From assembly GCA_002946415.1 (NCBI GenBank), contig NJPS01000044.1:62001-126000 (forward strand): DNA of 64,000 nt. Direction: 5' to 3'. The notes under the pieces are model-generated. The model did not search any database. It saw only the letters and a program-made list of their open reading frames with translations, and was not told the DNA's origin. Below, one piece after another: positions 22,987 through 35,709 of the stretch. Source of the DNA: Rutstroemia sp. NJR-2017a BVV2. Lineage: Eukaryota; Ascomycota; Leotiomycetes; Helotiales; Rutstroemiaceae. A program made the position numbers and the translations under genes. The stretch's first letter is position 1; every line of letters begins with the position of its first letter.

Positions 22987-25900
22987 GCTTTTGCCGTCGT
23001 CGCTTTTTATCATTTTGAGTCGTAGATGCTTTTAAATTTATCAGAATCTTTATATCTCTTTTTTTCGTCGAGTTGTTGACTGTTTTGTAGTGGCGGTGGT
23101 GGGGTTACTTTTGCTCGGTACGCTCAGTAACCTTAAATGTTGATCTAGTCACGTGCCGACACCTCACTTTTTGAAGTACTCTAAATCCATAATTGCTACT
23201 TTAGAGAACTGTATTTAAATTTTATCTTATTCCAAACCAACCAACATTAATGATCTCATCAGATTCATGCCTAGTACTGGAAGGAAGGAAGGATGTTTAA
23301 TCTGTTGCGCTCCGAAATGTCGTCATTTGGCCGGCTGGTATGATCTGCCTTCACCTCAAACAATTCACAGCCACACGGCATTGAAAATCGCATCCTCAGT
23401 CCGATGCCGTGCAACATACGAGGAGGGAAGATCCGGATAGATGGTAGATGAGGAAAGCTTCAGATTGATGGAGATCGGTAGATCTGAATGCTTGATTTAT
23501 TTGTACGGTACTGTATTATACTGTGTGAGTTGAATGCATTTGGTAGTTGACGTCGGCGTATTTTGCGGTATCCTTACGCATTGCTACTTACTTTACCCCT
23601 ATCTTTCCCTCCAAATACAGTAAAGACATCCATACGCAGTACGACATCTTCTAGCATCAGTCAAGTCGTAATGAAAATGAATTAAAATTCCCCATAGAAA
23701 ACGAAGATCTAGAATGGAGAGTCCCCATCAAGTGGATCGCTGCGCTGTCTGCTGCTGTGGATGTGGAGTTGAGTTAGGAACTTGAAACGTCAGGTTCTGT
23801 TCTCCCCGCGGATCTCTGTATCGAATAGAAGAACGGAATAATAGGATAGGAGTTTACTGCTCGGTACTTGCTAACCTAACAAACTCTGACTAAAAATATC
23901 ATATCGTGCGATACGAGTATATGGTACGGTACCGTATTGATAGACACTGAGACTGTTACTGAGGCGAGGTTTCACCTCAGCAGGTGTCAAGATTCAGAAT
24001 GCTCTGATCAGATCAAACATTTGGTTGGAAGTGGAAGTCGACCGACTGACCGAGCGCTTGTAAGGTAAGGTTACGAGTACGCGTGTGAGGCTGCTCCGGG
24101 ATGGGGATTCAGATTGCGCCTCGATGGGTTTGGATGGTCGGATTGCCGCGTAACGCTTTCAGGAGGTCGGGAGGGGTGGTCGGAGGGAGAGGGGGATGTT
24201 GGGTTGGGTGTTGGATGACCGCGAGGGAGAAGTCTGCTGTGCGGTTAATTATGGCTGCTCGGCGCTGCTCTGATTATGGCTGTAGATGTCATGGGTGGAT
24301 GTCATAAGCTTCATCTCGAGAGAGGGCAATACGAGATCGTGTTTGATGCGACGATGTCTACTTCTCGGATGGATATATGAAGGAATGGATTCTTGATGGA
24401 TTATGAGCATTGAGTAAGATATTTAATTGCTAAATGCTGCTCTTACCAATTCTCTTACCAATCTTCAAGCAGGAAGGCTTCTCTTACCAATCTTCATGGC
24501 AGGAAGATTGACTGATGGTGACTTCACCGGCTTGTCGACGAGGTGGCTGTCTTCTATCCGCGTATCTCCTAGCATATCAATTCCACCAACACTTCCCATC
24601 GTAACTCTGATCCTCGTGTCGCAGCTTAGTTCTTACTTCGTGTCCTCGTGTCCTGCGTCCTGCGTCCTGTACCTACAGCACACTACCCATAGCGTATCCG
24701 TACCTGACTTTGAGTAGCATCCGGTGTTTGATAGGGTAGATCTTAGAGTATGGGATAAGGTTTCAGGGGTCGGCTGGCGAGGTCTGGGCTCTTTTGCTTT
24801 CCTTTTCTTCCTTTTCCCTTTCCATCGCTGTGTGGCTTGCCAAACGGCTTCACGAGGTCAAACTGTTGACTGTTGACTGTTGAATGGCCACTGGTGGTGC
24901 GAATAGTGGTTGATCTGGCCAGGAAAATGTGGCTTTTAGATGTTGCGAACGAATCCCTGAATCTAGTACATAATACCCTTCTCTCATCCCGTTGGTTGTA
25001 AAAGAATAGTCTACGCCTACGGGTTTGGGAATTGGCCGCAGATATAAATTTCATTGGGTTGAATTGATTCGTGCTGTTTGTTGTGTGTCAGGCAATTTTG
25101 CTATTAATTGCTACCATTGCCATCTGCTTCTCCTATTCGACTTAGGAGGCCTTTGATATCTTCCCTCGTTTGCCCTGGCCCTCATTCATTTCCACTCTCT
25201 TTTATCAATCGTTGCCCACGCTCCTGTCCACGTACATTTCGTATCTGCTCTACCAGATATAGAGATTGAATCCACCATCGACCTCATTCAACCGATGTAA
25301 CCACTCAAAAATAAAGCAAATTAATTAAACCAGCAAATTGAGAGTCAATTGGCGAATCAGATCCTCCATCGCATCCACCACAAATTCGCTCCCTTTCCCC
25401 TCTCGCCTCTCAAATTCATCCGTGGAAACAGTCTATCAAAAGTCCAAAATCCCAAAATCCCAAGAACCAGACACCAGACACCAGACACACCAAATCGCGG
25501 AATAATCACCTTCCATAAAGAGGACGGCCAAGATACCAGGCGTTGTCTCTTGCATATCCTCTCCCCACTCTTTGCATCACCCAACCTCTCTCGTCTCTTT
25601 GCTCCCGCCTCCCGAGGTTTCGATAAGACCATCGCGATATTCTACGGACCATTTTCCAGCATTCGAGTACTCGCGGAATACACCATTTTTCTGTGCAAGG
25701 ATCAAGCATATTCCACTCCACTCCCCAAGAGTCCAAGCAATCCGACAATTCATTCTAGACCGCTGTGCTTCCTTTTCCCCATTGCTTCTCAAAGAAACCC
25801 AGGAGTTCCAAAAGAACAAAAGAACAACATACTCCCAGAAAGCAAAAGAAAGATTCCAAGGATCCAATCGTCAAATTGACTTTTGACTTTCTTGCCATCA

Positions 25901-26368
25901 TCATATAGCATACTTCACCTGTTTTATGCACTTCAAACTTTCCAGGGTCTTCAATTCGCCTTCCGGTTCTTAATCCAATCGACTTATCAACCTTCTTTCC
26001 TGGGATCTTTATCAATCCTGTCGTCTGCTGTGTTACCAATTTCTACATTCACTTCATTATCCGCCCCTTGGATAAATACAATAAATTACGTGGCTTGAGA
26101 AGATCATTTTCTTTGTTGTCGTCTGTCAACAAAAACAAAACGATTGATCATTTCCTGACATTGCCAATTCTACTGGAAACCACGTCATCTGCGAATACAT
26201 TCAGAGAATCATCTGCAGCATCGAGACTGGTTCAGTGAATACATTTTCAAGAAGAAACTGCACATACACCGTCTGTTAAATACACGAGCAGTCGCCGTCT
26301 ACCGTAACTGCACGTCATAAACTCTACAAGCCAAAACTACCAAAAACTACCAAAACAAATCCGCCAAG
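22987..26368. other. 3.4-kb intergenic region upstream of the BAR-protein gene
   Basis: I see no supported gene. Around 23515 and 23930 there are GTACGGTAC-type short palindromes. The pyrimidine-rich stretch from about 25080 to 26360 probably includes a long 5' leader or promoter of the BAR gene. Its open frames (for example 25349-25879) are low-complexity Pro/Ser-rich shadows. Confidence 0.45.
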
Positions 26369-27968
26369 ATGAATATCAACAAGAAATTCGACCGCGTTAA
26401 GCAATGGGCTGGGGAGAAGATGGGCCAAGAAGCAAAGACTGGAGTTTCCGAGGAGTTCAAGTCTTTGGAAATGGAAATGCAGCTGAGACATGAGGGTAAG
26501 TCTGCGACGATGTCCACAAGGAAAACAATCTAACAGCTGCTAGGGATGGAGAAATTGCAAAAGTCCATGACGGTCTACGTTAAATCCCTTTCGAAGCGAA
26601 ACGAAGGAGATGACAGGGAGAAGATGCTACCAGTCGCACATATGGGGCAGACCATGATTCATCATGGAGAGGATTTTGAGCCAGATTCGGAATTTGGAAA
26701 TTGTCTTATTGGTAGGTCTACATTCAGGATCGCTGCGGACAAAGGACTAATACGTTACAGCCATGGGACGTACAAACGATAAGATCGCTCGCATACAAGA
26801 TTCCTATGTCGCTTCTGCCACCACAGGTTGGTTAGAATCGCTGGAGCGATCATTGGCTATGATGAAAGAATACCAGGTATGCATTCTCCTGCCTCGGATC
26901 TGCGACAAAAGCTAATTTTAATTTAGTCCGCCAGAAAGAAGCTCGAACAGCGACGACTAGCATACGATGCCTCCCTCTCTAAGATGCAAAAGGCGAAGAA
27001 AGAAGATTTCCGAGTCGAAGAGGAGCTACGATCACAAAAGGCCAAATATGAGGAATCGAACGAGGACGTCTTCAGAAGAATGCAGGACATCAAAGAAGCG
27101 GAAGCGGATAGTGTTCAGGATTTGGGGGCGTTCCTTGATGCCGAACTCGAATATTATGATCGATGCCGTGATGAACTTCTTAAGTTGAAGAGAGATTGGC
27201 CTGCAGCGTAAGTACCTCTTCCGGCATTCTTCACATGCAATCACCAGGGGGTACGGTAGTTCATAAACCAGCATGGTTTAAATATACGCTTATCTTGAAC
27301 AACCACAATTTTTGCAGACGCTGAACTGACATCATAATAGAAATTCTGCGGCACAGCAGCGCCAACCACCCAGACGTCACGAAGGAAGATCTCGTTCAAA
27401 CACGGCTCATTCCTACAGCGAAAGATACTCTACATATGAAGAACCAATTCCAGAACAAGAGGCACCCCGCCCTTCTATCCGCTCAGGAAATCGAGTAGTC
27501 TCTTCAGGCCGTGTTGCATCTACTTCGAGGCTCAGTCACCACCCTCAGGAAGATTACTCACCACCGGATTCACCCCAAAGACCATCAATCGCAAGATCAT
27601 CTACATTCCAAGGTCCCACATCAATGTACCGCGAGTCGCCATCTTCAAGCCGTATGAACTCAGTGCCTCCACCATCGGACGTTGGCTCGTTGCGCGCAAC
27701 ACTTCGTCCTACTGCTCGTAATAATATTATGAATTCGGAGGTCTTTGGTGATCCTTCAGATGATTCTACTTTGAATAGCAACAGTCCCGATCGATCTCAC
27801 GGTGCTCGTTCGATTAGTCCTGCTACCAGCCATGGCAGTATTAACAGTAGATCAACGAGTCAATCAGCGGCAAATGGGAGAAAGGCACCTCCTCCACCAC
27901 CAAGTAGATCTAAGAAGCCGGCACCTCCTCCACCGATGAAGAGATCGGATATGAGTGTTAGGTATTAG
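26369..27968 (+). CDS. Endophilin-type BAR protein with proline-rich C-terminus
   Basis: Five exons (26369-26495, 26544-26711, 26761-26876, 26927-27207, 27341-27968) encode 439 residues. The BAR domain covers about residues 1-230. It has the N-terminal helix MNINKKFDRVKQWAGEKMG, then LPVAHMGQTMIHHGEDF, GNCLIAMGRTNDKIA and a long coiled coil ending in DLGAFLDAELEYYDRCRDELLKL. The remaining ~210 residues are Ser/Pro/Arg-rich and probably disordered. Near the end are two polyproline blocks, APPPPPSRSKKP and APPPPPMK, likely ligands for SH3 proteins. There is no SH3 domain in the protein itself. The family binds and curves membranes in endocytosis or Golgi-endosome traffic. It is distinct from the Rvs161 protein in this window. 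Confidence 0.9.
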
Positions 27969-28949
27969 ATGGGGCTAGGCTGGACTGTGGGTGATGTGGT
28001 AGTGGATTTCTGAGTCGGGGATGATATCGCGGGGGTCATTCTTGATGGGTACATATTTACTGCAGTGTCCGATTCTTTCTTTCTTTTACTGCACATGATA
28101 TCATTTCCTTTGTTTATTTTTGTGGCCACCCCCTTTGAAAACCAAGGAGAGGGGGGCATGATTAAATTCGTCTCGTGATGTTGAATTTCTGGGAAAGAAA
28201 GGAAAGTGGTGGAGAGAGATGCAAGCCAGAGCAATTGAAATGCTAGCGAAGATGTTAAGTTAGAAGTTATGCGGGCGTGGGGTCAACAAAAAACAAAATA
28301 AATATTTGTGGATATGATAAATACCAAGATTTTGGGAAGATAGGTTATTCAAATTGATTGGTATTGGTATTGGTTTGATATTGGTATTCTATTTTGTGGG
28401 CGTTTTTGGAAGAAGATATTGGGGAGGGGAAAGGCAGGGGAGGGAAGAAGAAGGGGGGAATGGGATGGGATGGGGATAGAGGAAGGAAATGGGAATGGGG
28501 AAAGTAGATATCTTGATCTGAGGGAAGGGAATTAATGTTATGTTCTATCTATATTGTGAAGTTATTATTGTTGTTGGATTTAATGGGTGATTGTACAAAT
28601 TGAGTACAGTAGAGTTCCGAATAGGCTTCAGTTATATCACAGCTGCACGTGATGTGCTCTAGGAGATTCGTTTTCTGCTGCATCACGTGAGCGTGCTGAT
28701 ATTACCTCTCATGGGTGTTTGTGCTACAAGCCATCGATAAGAGATCATAACAGCCTGATCCTTCATCCTCCTAAAAACTTTTAATATTGTTGATGCTGTC
28801 AACTCATTCATTTCCTTGGGACCATAGCTCACTATTTCTATATACTTTTCGAGGATTGCGATCTAACGACGTGCGGGGCATCCATTTAGCTGCCGCAAAC
28901 GCAAATAGTGCGCTTCGAGTCGTTAGTAGGCTAGCCTTGGTAGTTCAAG
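27969..28949. other. Intergenic region after the BAR gene
   Basis: This should hold the 3' UTR of the BAR gene, then a purine-rich tract near 28440-28510, then the likely promoter of the kinase gene. No gene is seen. Confidence 0.5.
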
Positions 28950-31857
28950 ATGCTGAAACAGACTATCGAGTCGAAATATGTTCAGATCCGCAAACTGCTC
29001 GCGCTTCTCACTTCCCTATTCTCGTCAAACTTTACCGTTGTAGTAGTATGAAAACACCATCATTCTATCCATCTTATAGCTTTGCTAACCAGAAAATTTC
29101 CGTTGCAGCGCAATGGACAGGTCATCCTTACAGTTCCCCGCGCACTATATGATGTACACCAAGGTCCAAATAATATCTACACAAACTGATTTGTCCTAGG
29201 AAGAGATCAGCGCATGTGAACCTGAGAGCTCAAGTGACGACCACGATAATGCGACTCCAATTTCCCACGACAAGTCATCAAGCAGCAGGACTGGCAATGA
29301 GAACTCAGCGGATTCGGTCAAGCGATCTGAACCTGATATCTCTGCCAATGGCTTTATTGCCACGAGTCTAGGACTAGCCCAGATTCCAATGGAAAGGGGA
29401 AAGGTAGACCTCAAAGGGGCGAGAATAATATCAACGACCACTTACAGCTTCGTCTATAGCTTAGAGATATCATATAGTTCAGAGGATAAATCTTCTGCAG
29501 CTAGAAAGCTGCCTCGAAACCAGCAGGTAAGGTTCAATCATTCCTAGTGGGCTTGTTTGTAAAGATAATGGTTGACATAGTGCGTAGACATTCAACACGA
29601 CGATCAAGCAAAGTCAGATTGTTGTTCTGAAGAAGCCCTCACATCATAGTATCGCCCGTCATCTTTTCAGCGCCGAAAAAAGGGCTTTCGAGGAATTAAG
29701 GAAGACATCGATTGGAAAGAATAATATTCTAGAACCGATGTTCATTACGACGGACGATTGGCCCGTCGATGAACGTTTCTTCCTCCTCCCCTTAGCCCAA
29801 TGTGACCTATACCAATTATTTCAAAGAGAAGTAGGTGCGAACGTGACTACATCACTTAAGGCGCAACTACTTCTGCTAGCAGAGGGACTTGCTACACTGC
29901 ATAGGATCAATATCGCCCATCGAGATCTAGACCCACGCAACGTGCTGGTATTTGATGATGGTGCGGATGGGGTTACTCTCAAGATTGCTGATTTTGGTCA
30001 TTCCACATTTTTCAAACCTTCTACATACACCTCCCTGCAACGGGATCCCATGATCGCCTTCAGAAGCAATGGTACATACTCGGCACCAGAGTGCACACAG
30101 GACAAAACTCCATATAGCTCTCAAACTTTAATGGCTATTGATACATGGGCCCTTGGATGTATGTATCTGGAATTGATTGCTTACATTTACTCGGGTCCTA
30201 CCGGTGTTAAAAAGTTCCAAGTATTAAGGGAGGGGCCTAGTTTTGTAGCGGGTATCAGAGTGCAAAGTGAGATGTTCCACGATGGAGAGACACTAAAACC
30301 CCAGATTCGGGCGTGGTTGGAAAATGGTCCTGAACTTGGGATTTTATATCCATCTTCGACACAGAAGAGATTTATGATCTACCGAGCTTTGTTGGAAATG
30401 TTTAACACAGAACCCCAGAAACGACCACTTGCTGCTGACGTTGCGGACCTACTCAAAGGTGTCGAGTCAACTACGATTCTAACAGACACCAGTCGTGCGC
30501 GAACAAAAAAAGTTTCTGCTTCAGAACTCACTGCCAAAGTATTTTCCTGGACCGCGGCACGAATATTCAAGGAGCCACCGGTAGCTGCTGGAAAAAAACG
30601 TGTACATTGGAAATGCGTATTTACAGAACCGAACACTTTGTTAAAGCTTCAAGCTGATACTTGCTAGGCATGTGGAAGGATTTTCCATGACGATTTTACT
30701 GAGATAGAGCCTGGTGCGGTTGATGAGATACAGAAATCTCTCAACGAGCTGTACGGGCCAATCTCAGTTGCCAGGAAATCGGCATTCAGTGAATCAACAT
30801 CCACTGCAGCTGGCCAAGAGACCAGTGTTTCTGGAGCAAGAGGTTTCATCGAGAACCTGTCTGGAGCTGTAAGCACAGCAGAACTTGGACTCCAAAATTT
30901 GGCTCCAGACAGCCAACACACCAGGGAACCTTCCGAGTTATTGCACTCCTCACCGGGAGATACTCTTACACGAGACTTCGCCGGTCAAGGCACTCATAAT
31001 GTCCACAGCCAGACGCTCTGGTTGATTGCGTGTTGCAATTCTCCTCTTTATGGGACTGTTGCACGGCACGAAGATGTGAGCAAGGAAACGTATGACTTCG
31101 AGATGTTCACCAAGTTTCGAGAAATATATTTCTCTCACAAAAGTTGGTTTGCACGGTTCTTCGATCTTAAAGAAGTGAAATTCATCAGATTTGTGAGGGT
31201 AAGCAAGAAATGGAATCGAGCACTCATCATTTTCCCATCTAACACATTTGGTAGTTCGATTACCTCTCAATTGGGAAGGCTAGTATTCTCAACAAAGATG
31301 ACATGAGCAGTTGGCCGCCAGCAGAGGATCGCCATCAATGGGTGTATGTACCGTGCCCACCAAAAGCACTACCACTCGTGGGCCAAGAGCACTTACTACA
31401 TATCTGGCGCAACCCACACCATGCAGATCGAGTGAAATATGAGGACTGGCAAAAAAAAGCGAATCTTTGGCAGCGTTATAACGAATGGGTTCGTCACCTT
31501 CCTACAAAGAAGGACCTGATACCAGACATGGAGCCTCAAGAGCCGCCCCGCCGCTCTGCATACATCTATGTTAAGGTACCAAAGAAAAAGGGAGGTCAGT
31601 TGGAACCAAACTATGGTGACCAGGCACCGCAAGGCTGGGGCATTATGTTGGAAGAAGGCTTCAAAGTACACCGATTCTTGGTTGTGATCCTTCTCTTTTA
31701 CTTCGTGTCGAGTATGACGGCTATAATCTGGATCTCTCGAAAGTACGGACTTGGTTTGCCTACATCATTAAGTGGTCTGCTGGGGGTACTTGCTTGGTTC
31801 ATCTCATTCTTCTCCTTACTGCTGACGGTTTGGTTTAAATGGGCTGAAAATAGCTGA
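28950..31857 (+). CDS. Protein kinase fused to a fungal-specific membrane-anchored C-terminal module
   Basis: A six-exon model gives 876 residues, all junctions phase 0: 28950-29045, 29109-29153, 29200-29526, 29588-30616, 30668-31198, 31255-31857. Residues ~125-470 are a protein kinase domain with VVLKKP (Lys), HRDLDPRNVL (catalytic loop, ~267), ADFGHS (~291), SAPEC and DTWALGCMYLELI. All catalytic residues are present, but the glycine-rich loop is poor. Next come KCACGRIFHDDF (Cys pair, ~499), a linker, a region with WLIACC and FARFFDLKEVKFIRFVRFDYL, then WVYVPCPPKALPLV. Two C-terminal membrane helices (FLVVILLFYFVSSM and LLGVLAWFISFFSLLL) follow. The order Cys-pair, then FF.L..VKFI.F, then YVPCP resembles a module I recall in fungal-specific proteins of unknown role. 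The 51-nt fourth intron (30617-30667) ends with the in-frame TAG. The first two exons are the least certain part. Confidence 0.78.
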
Positions 31858-33493
31858 GGTGGTCGGTGTTTGCCTTCCCTCCATACCCCTGATATACTAT
31901 CCGATGAGTTGTGTGCATATTTTCCCATAATGACCTTATTTACAACCAGTCATGCATCCAGCTTCCGCTGCAAGCGCGTAGACAAGAATTGATTCTCCGG
32001 TATGGTATACACAGTTCGTTTGGAGAGCCACTTAGATCTGACACTACTGTTTCGAACGATACCGAACACGACTTCTTGAACATGGAGTCAATTCTGGACT
32101 ACTCTGTAGCGGTTGCTGAAGCTTCAAACTGTGTATACTTGTATTCAGCGCTGAACAGACTGTCCCGACATCGGGTCATCTTCAGCTAAGTCGAAGTCCA
32201 CGTAAGGGTACAGCCAGCCAAGAAAAGGTCAGCACTGCTGAAAATGTAGGTCCGGAATAAAATCATTGATAATTCGGAACAGAAGCCGATTTCAAAGTTT
32301 ACTGTAATATATCATCCTATTTGTATCTTCGCACCACTATGGTGGATGGATAGGCTCTTCAGAGCAGCAAGATACAACGTGGATATATGGTGGGTGGTAC
32401 TGTACAGTTATGGTGGGGTTAAACGGTTATGTTCTAGGTGGTGGACATCTAGCCAGTTAGATGGAGTGTATTAGAACAGTGCTATTGTGCAATATGATTA
32501 GATCTGCATCGTACGAAGTATATGCAAAATCCAGTAAGATCTTACCCGTTCAATCCAGCACCAGTCCAGTCCAGTCCAACTAAAATACGACTTCAACTCA
32601 GATTACTACACCCGCCACCTACCTCCCCATCCATCTATCTGCTAGCTGTCCCGTCACACGATCGCCGCCATCAGCAGATCTACATATACGAGGTTTTTCG
32701 CATCTGCTAACGTTAGCCGGCAGCAGCTAAGAAAGAATGGTGTGTGCGGTACCACAGAAACACATACGGAGATAAAATATCTGCATATATGCATGCACAT
32801 CGGCAATCCCGCCGGTCACTGCCGGAAAGATAAAAACAGTTTACCAAATGCTACTAGAGTATTATTCGTGAGGTTGCAGAGACAGAAAAAGTTCTTTCGT
32901 GGTGTGGTTTCTGTATTGGCTAGATGGCTTTCTAGCTTAAGTACTGTATCGTCATTGCTATTGTTGTTGTTATTTTTGGCTTCTAGTGCTGGCACGATCT
33001 TCTGAGCCCACACCAAACCTAACCTTAACAAGACGTTGCGGTAAACGAATAGTGGGGGGGTATGGCTGCTTATGAAGCCCTTTGCTTCTATAGTAACGGT
33101 AATGGTACAACAAACATTAAAGAAGAGAAGAGAAAAAAGCTTCCGTTACACTGCATATCGTCGTCTCGTATTCCCTTCAGTCTCTCGTATCCGGACGGTG
33201 TGGACGTTGGGCTGGCCTCGGCATGCGATGCGGGGTGGCGGCATGGGGAATACGAAGGTAAGATAATGAATGTATAGTGACATTGTGCTATGATAAGGTT
33301 ATGTGCTCCGATATTGGCGTTCGCTCACAGAAGCTGGTCTACACATCCAGTTACATATATATGTACAGTCGGGTGACCTTAGGGTATATAAACTCCCTTT
33401 GTCGTCTTCTTCATCTATATCTTCCATCTTCTCCTATTTTCAGGATATCTGCAAACTCTTCAAGCGAGCAAGAAACGACGATATATACACAAA
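31858..33493. other. Intergenic region, no supported gene
   Basis: This holds the 3' flank of the kinase gene and the promoter of the small secreted protein gene. It includes a short CCAGT direct repeat near 32564-32578 and one GTACGAAG octamer at 32511-32518. Open frames are short. Confidence 0.5.
33384..33393 (+). promoter_or_regulatory. Candidate TATA box of the small secreted protein gene
   Basis: GTATATAAAC lies about 105 bases upstream of the ATG at 33494 and is followed by a pyrimidine-rich leader, a usual arrangement for fungal core promoters. Confidence 0.5.
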
Positions 33494-34233
33494 ATGCATT
33501 TCACAACATTAACTTCCTTGGCCCTCGCTGCCGCTGCGTCGGCGCAACAATTCATGGTTCCCACACCGTGGTATGTGAAGGATATAAGTATAGGGAATAT
33601 CCGTCATGGAACGGGTGGATTGTATGTTCTTCCTTGCTCTCTTTTTTCGCCCATCTCCCTCCCCTCTCACCCCTTCTCTCCCATCCATTCTCTCTAACAC
33701 CCCTCCCCCACAGCTGGTCCCTAAACCTAATCGACACCCCCACGCCCGCCCCGCAAGGCCTCAACACCACCTGCTCCTACCGCTCCAGCTGGGCGTACAC
33801 CTATGCGCTGGACGGCGCACCCATTAATGAGCCATGCAACGATCCGAATGTGACGTTTGGGCTATTTCCCGACGGCGATCACTTTACGTTGAATATTACG
33901 CATTTTTATGGGGATTGCGGGAGGTAAGCTTTTCTTCTTCTTTCCGCTTTCTATCTGCATATACATTTCTGCCTTCCTCCACTTACATACCGTGTCTCTT
34001 TTCTTCCTTTTCTGTCTATCCACCAGAGCAATGGAACTAACACAAAATGTTACAGCGCTGGGAATCCCACGCCGTGTAAAGATAACGGAACGTGGCGTTT
34101 CAGCTGGGATGACGTGAGGGGGCAGGAGAACGATGTGCAGAATAATTTCGGACAGTCCGGTAGCTTTTATAGGGCTGGGATAAATATGTATCCAACGCGG
34201 GATGTGCCGAGTCAGAAGTGTGAATTCTGTTGA
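33494..34233 (+). CDS. Small secreted six-cysteine protein (effector-like)
   Basis: Three exons (33494-33621, 33714-33923, 34056-34233) encode 171 residues. The signal peptide is MHFTTLTSLALAAAASAQQ, with likely cleavage after ASA. The mature part has six cysteines (NTTCSY, NEPCND, YGDCG, TPCKD, QKCEFC), enough for three disulphides. It has Asn-X-Thr sites at NTT, NVT and NIT. Tryptophans and a GTWRFSWDD segment suggest a compact beta-rich fold. There is no catalytic motif. It resembles the many small cysteine-rich secreted proteins of plant-associated ascomycetes. An effector role is inference only. The second intron is long (132 nt) and pyrimidine-rich. Confidence 0.83.
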
Positions 34234-34519
34234 TTTTGAGCCAGATGGGGAGGAGGGAAGTGCTGAGTAATGTTTCAGGTTGAGGTTGAGGTTGGAGAAA
34301 AAATAATAGGTGGATGAAAAGCGGAGAGCAAGAGAGTAACAGACGAACAGAGCAACAGAGCAAAAGCAGATACAAGAAATGGTAGTAATGTTAAATTGAA
34401 TAGAAACATCATACATACATGCATAACTGTGCCGGAGATCCCACAGACATGCATCAATTGATCCTGATTCTTCACAATTAACACCTCTATCAATATCCTT
34501 CTCTCTAGATCCCCATCCA

Positions 34520-35709
34520 TCATCCTTCCCTTCTATCTTCTCCACACTCAACACAAACCTGTCCATTATTCACACCTTCACAACGACAATGCCATTCACC
34601 CACATCCCTACACTGATCGCAAAGCGTGCAGAACCTCCAAATATCCCTTCGTCTCCACTCCCCTGTACAGAAACACCAGTAATCTTCCTCCTCCGCAATC
34701 CCCCTCCCCTCATCCACTCCAAACGCCGCCCTGAACAACCCCCTAACCAACTTCCCCCTCACCACCTCACACCGTTCCCCTCTCCACCTCCTCATCATCT
34801 CCCCCACACCTTCTCCCACCCCCACCACACCTCTCCCCTTCCCCCCAGCCTCCTCACCCATAACCATCCCCCTCAACCCCTCCACTGTCTCCTCATGCAG
34901 CAAATCATACCCCCCACCCCGTCTCTCCCTCTGGATCCACTTCATAAAATCCGGACTCGCTCGCACCGTATTCGAGCCGAAGAATAACTCCAGATCGTTC
35001 AGCATATTCACGCAGGAGATGCAGGTGCACCCAACTGAACACCCGCGTCCGGATTTATAGCATTTGCAGCGCGTGCCGGTGCACGAGGCGGTGCAGTTGC
35101 AGGATGTGCGCGGGATGGGAGTGTAGATGCGGGGATGGGGATGGGGTGAGAGGGTCTAGGAGGAGGTTAGTTAGGTTGTGAGGAAGTGTAGGTTGGAGAG
35201 AAGGGACATACTCGGCTTTGGTCGGAAGGACTCCGTGTGGTAGTGCGTATGGGTCTAGTGGGAGCTTGAGGAATTATTACATATGGGATCTGATTCTGGT
35301 AAGGTAGAGGCGAGATTGAGGATTGAGCTCTTCGTTGCAGATGTGAAGGAGATGTTTCAATGCTTTCGATTATATCCTCTTCCTTTATCCTTGCCTCTTT
35401 GGCTGCGGGTTGCTCTACAACCCGTGCTACGAATGGTTGCTGGGCAGGCGACGGGCTCGACGACTCTCTGTGCCGTTCGCCATCTCTTCGTGCGTTTGTA
35501 TCATCTTTCGCATCCTGTGGGAAGGTAGGTAAACGTGCGTGGATGTATCTAATAGATCTCGATACGTTGCCGCCGTTCAGCGCAACATCGACCACTTGAC
35601 GGAACTGCGGAGTTTTGAAGTCTTTGACCATGTCCTGGATTTTATCATAGCTATTAGGAGTCAATGCATCTCGTTGTCGGGGACGTTTCGTGGGACGAGT
35701 ATGCTCCAT
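34520..35709 (-). CDS. Cysteine-rich CXC (tesmin/TSO1-like) protein
   Basis: Two exons (35709-35212, 35155-34520) encode 377 residues. The 56-nt intron has a GTATGT donor and a CTAG acceptor. The N-terminal ~170 residues are basic then low-complexity, with RPTKRPRQRD as a possible nuclear localisation signal. Exon 2 opens with CNCTASCTGTRCKC, then GRGCSVGCTCISC. This spacing resembles one CXC (CRC) zinc-binding repeat of DNA-binding tesmin/TSO1/LIN54 proteins. The C-terminus has a second Cys cluster (CFCTGEW, CTLCDQC, CRC, CVECGED). Most LIN54-type proteins have two CXC repeats, so DNA binding here is uncertain. A nuclear role is inferred. Confidence 0.8.

Noticed and set aside
25349..25879. 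176-codon plus-strand frame in the BAR gene leader, with overlapping minus-strand frames
   Set aside because: Low-complexity Pro/Ser/Arg translation from pyrimidine-rich DNA; overlapping frames on both strands are equally open, so none is credible.
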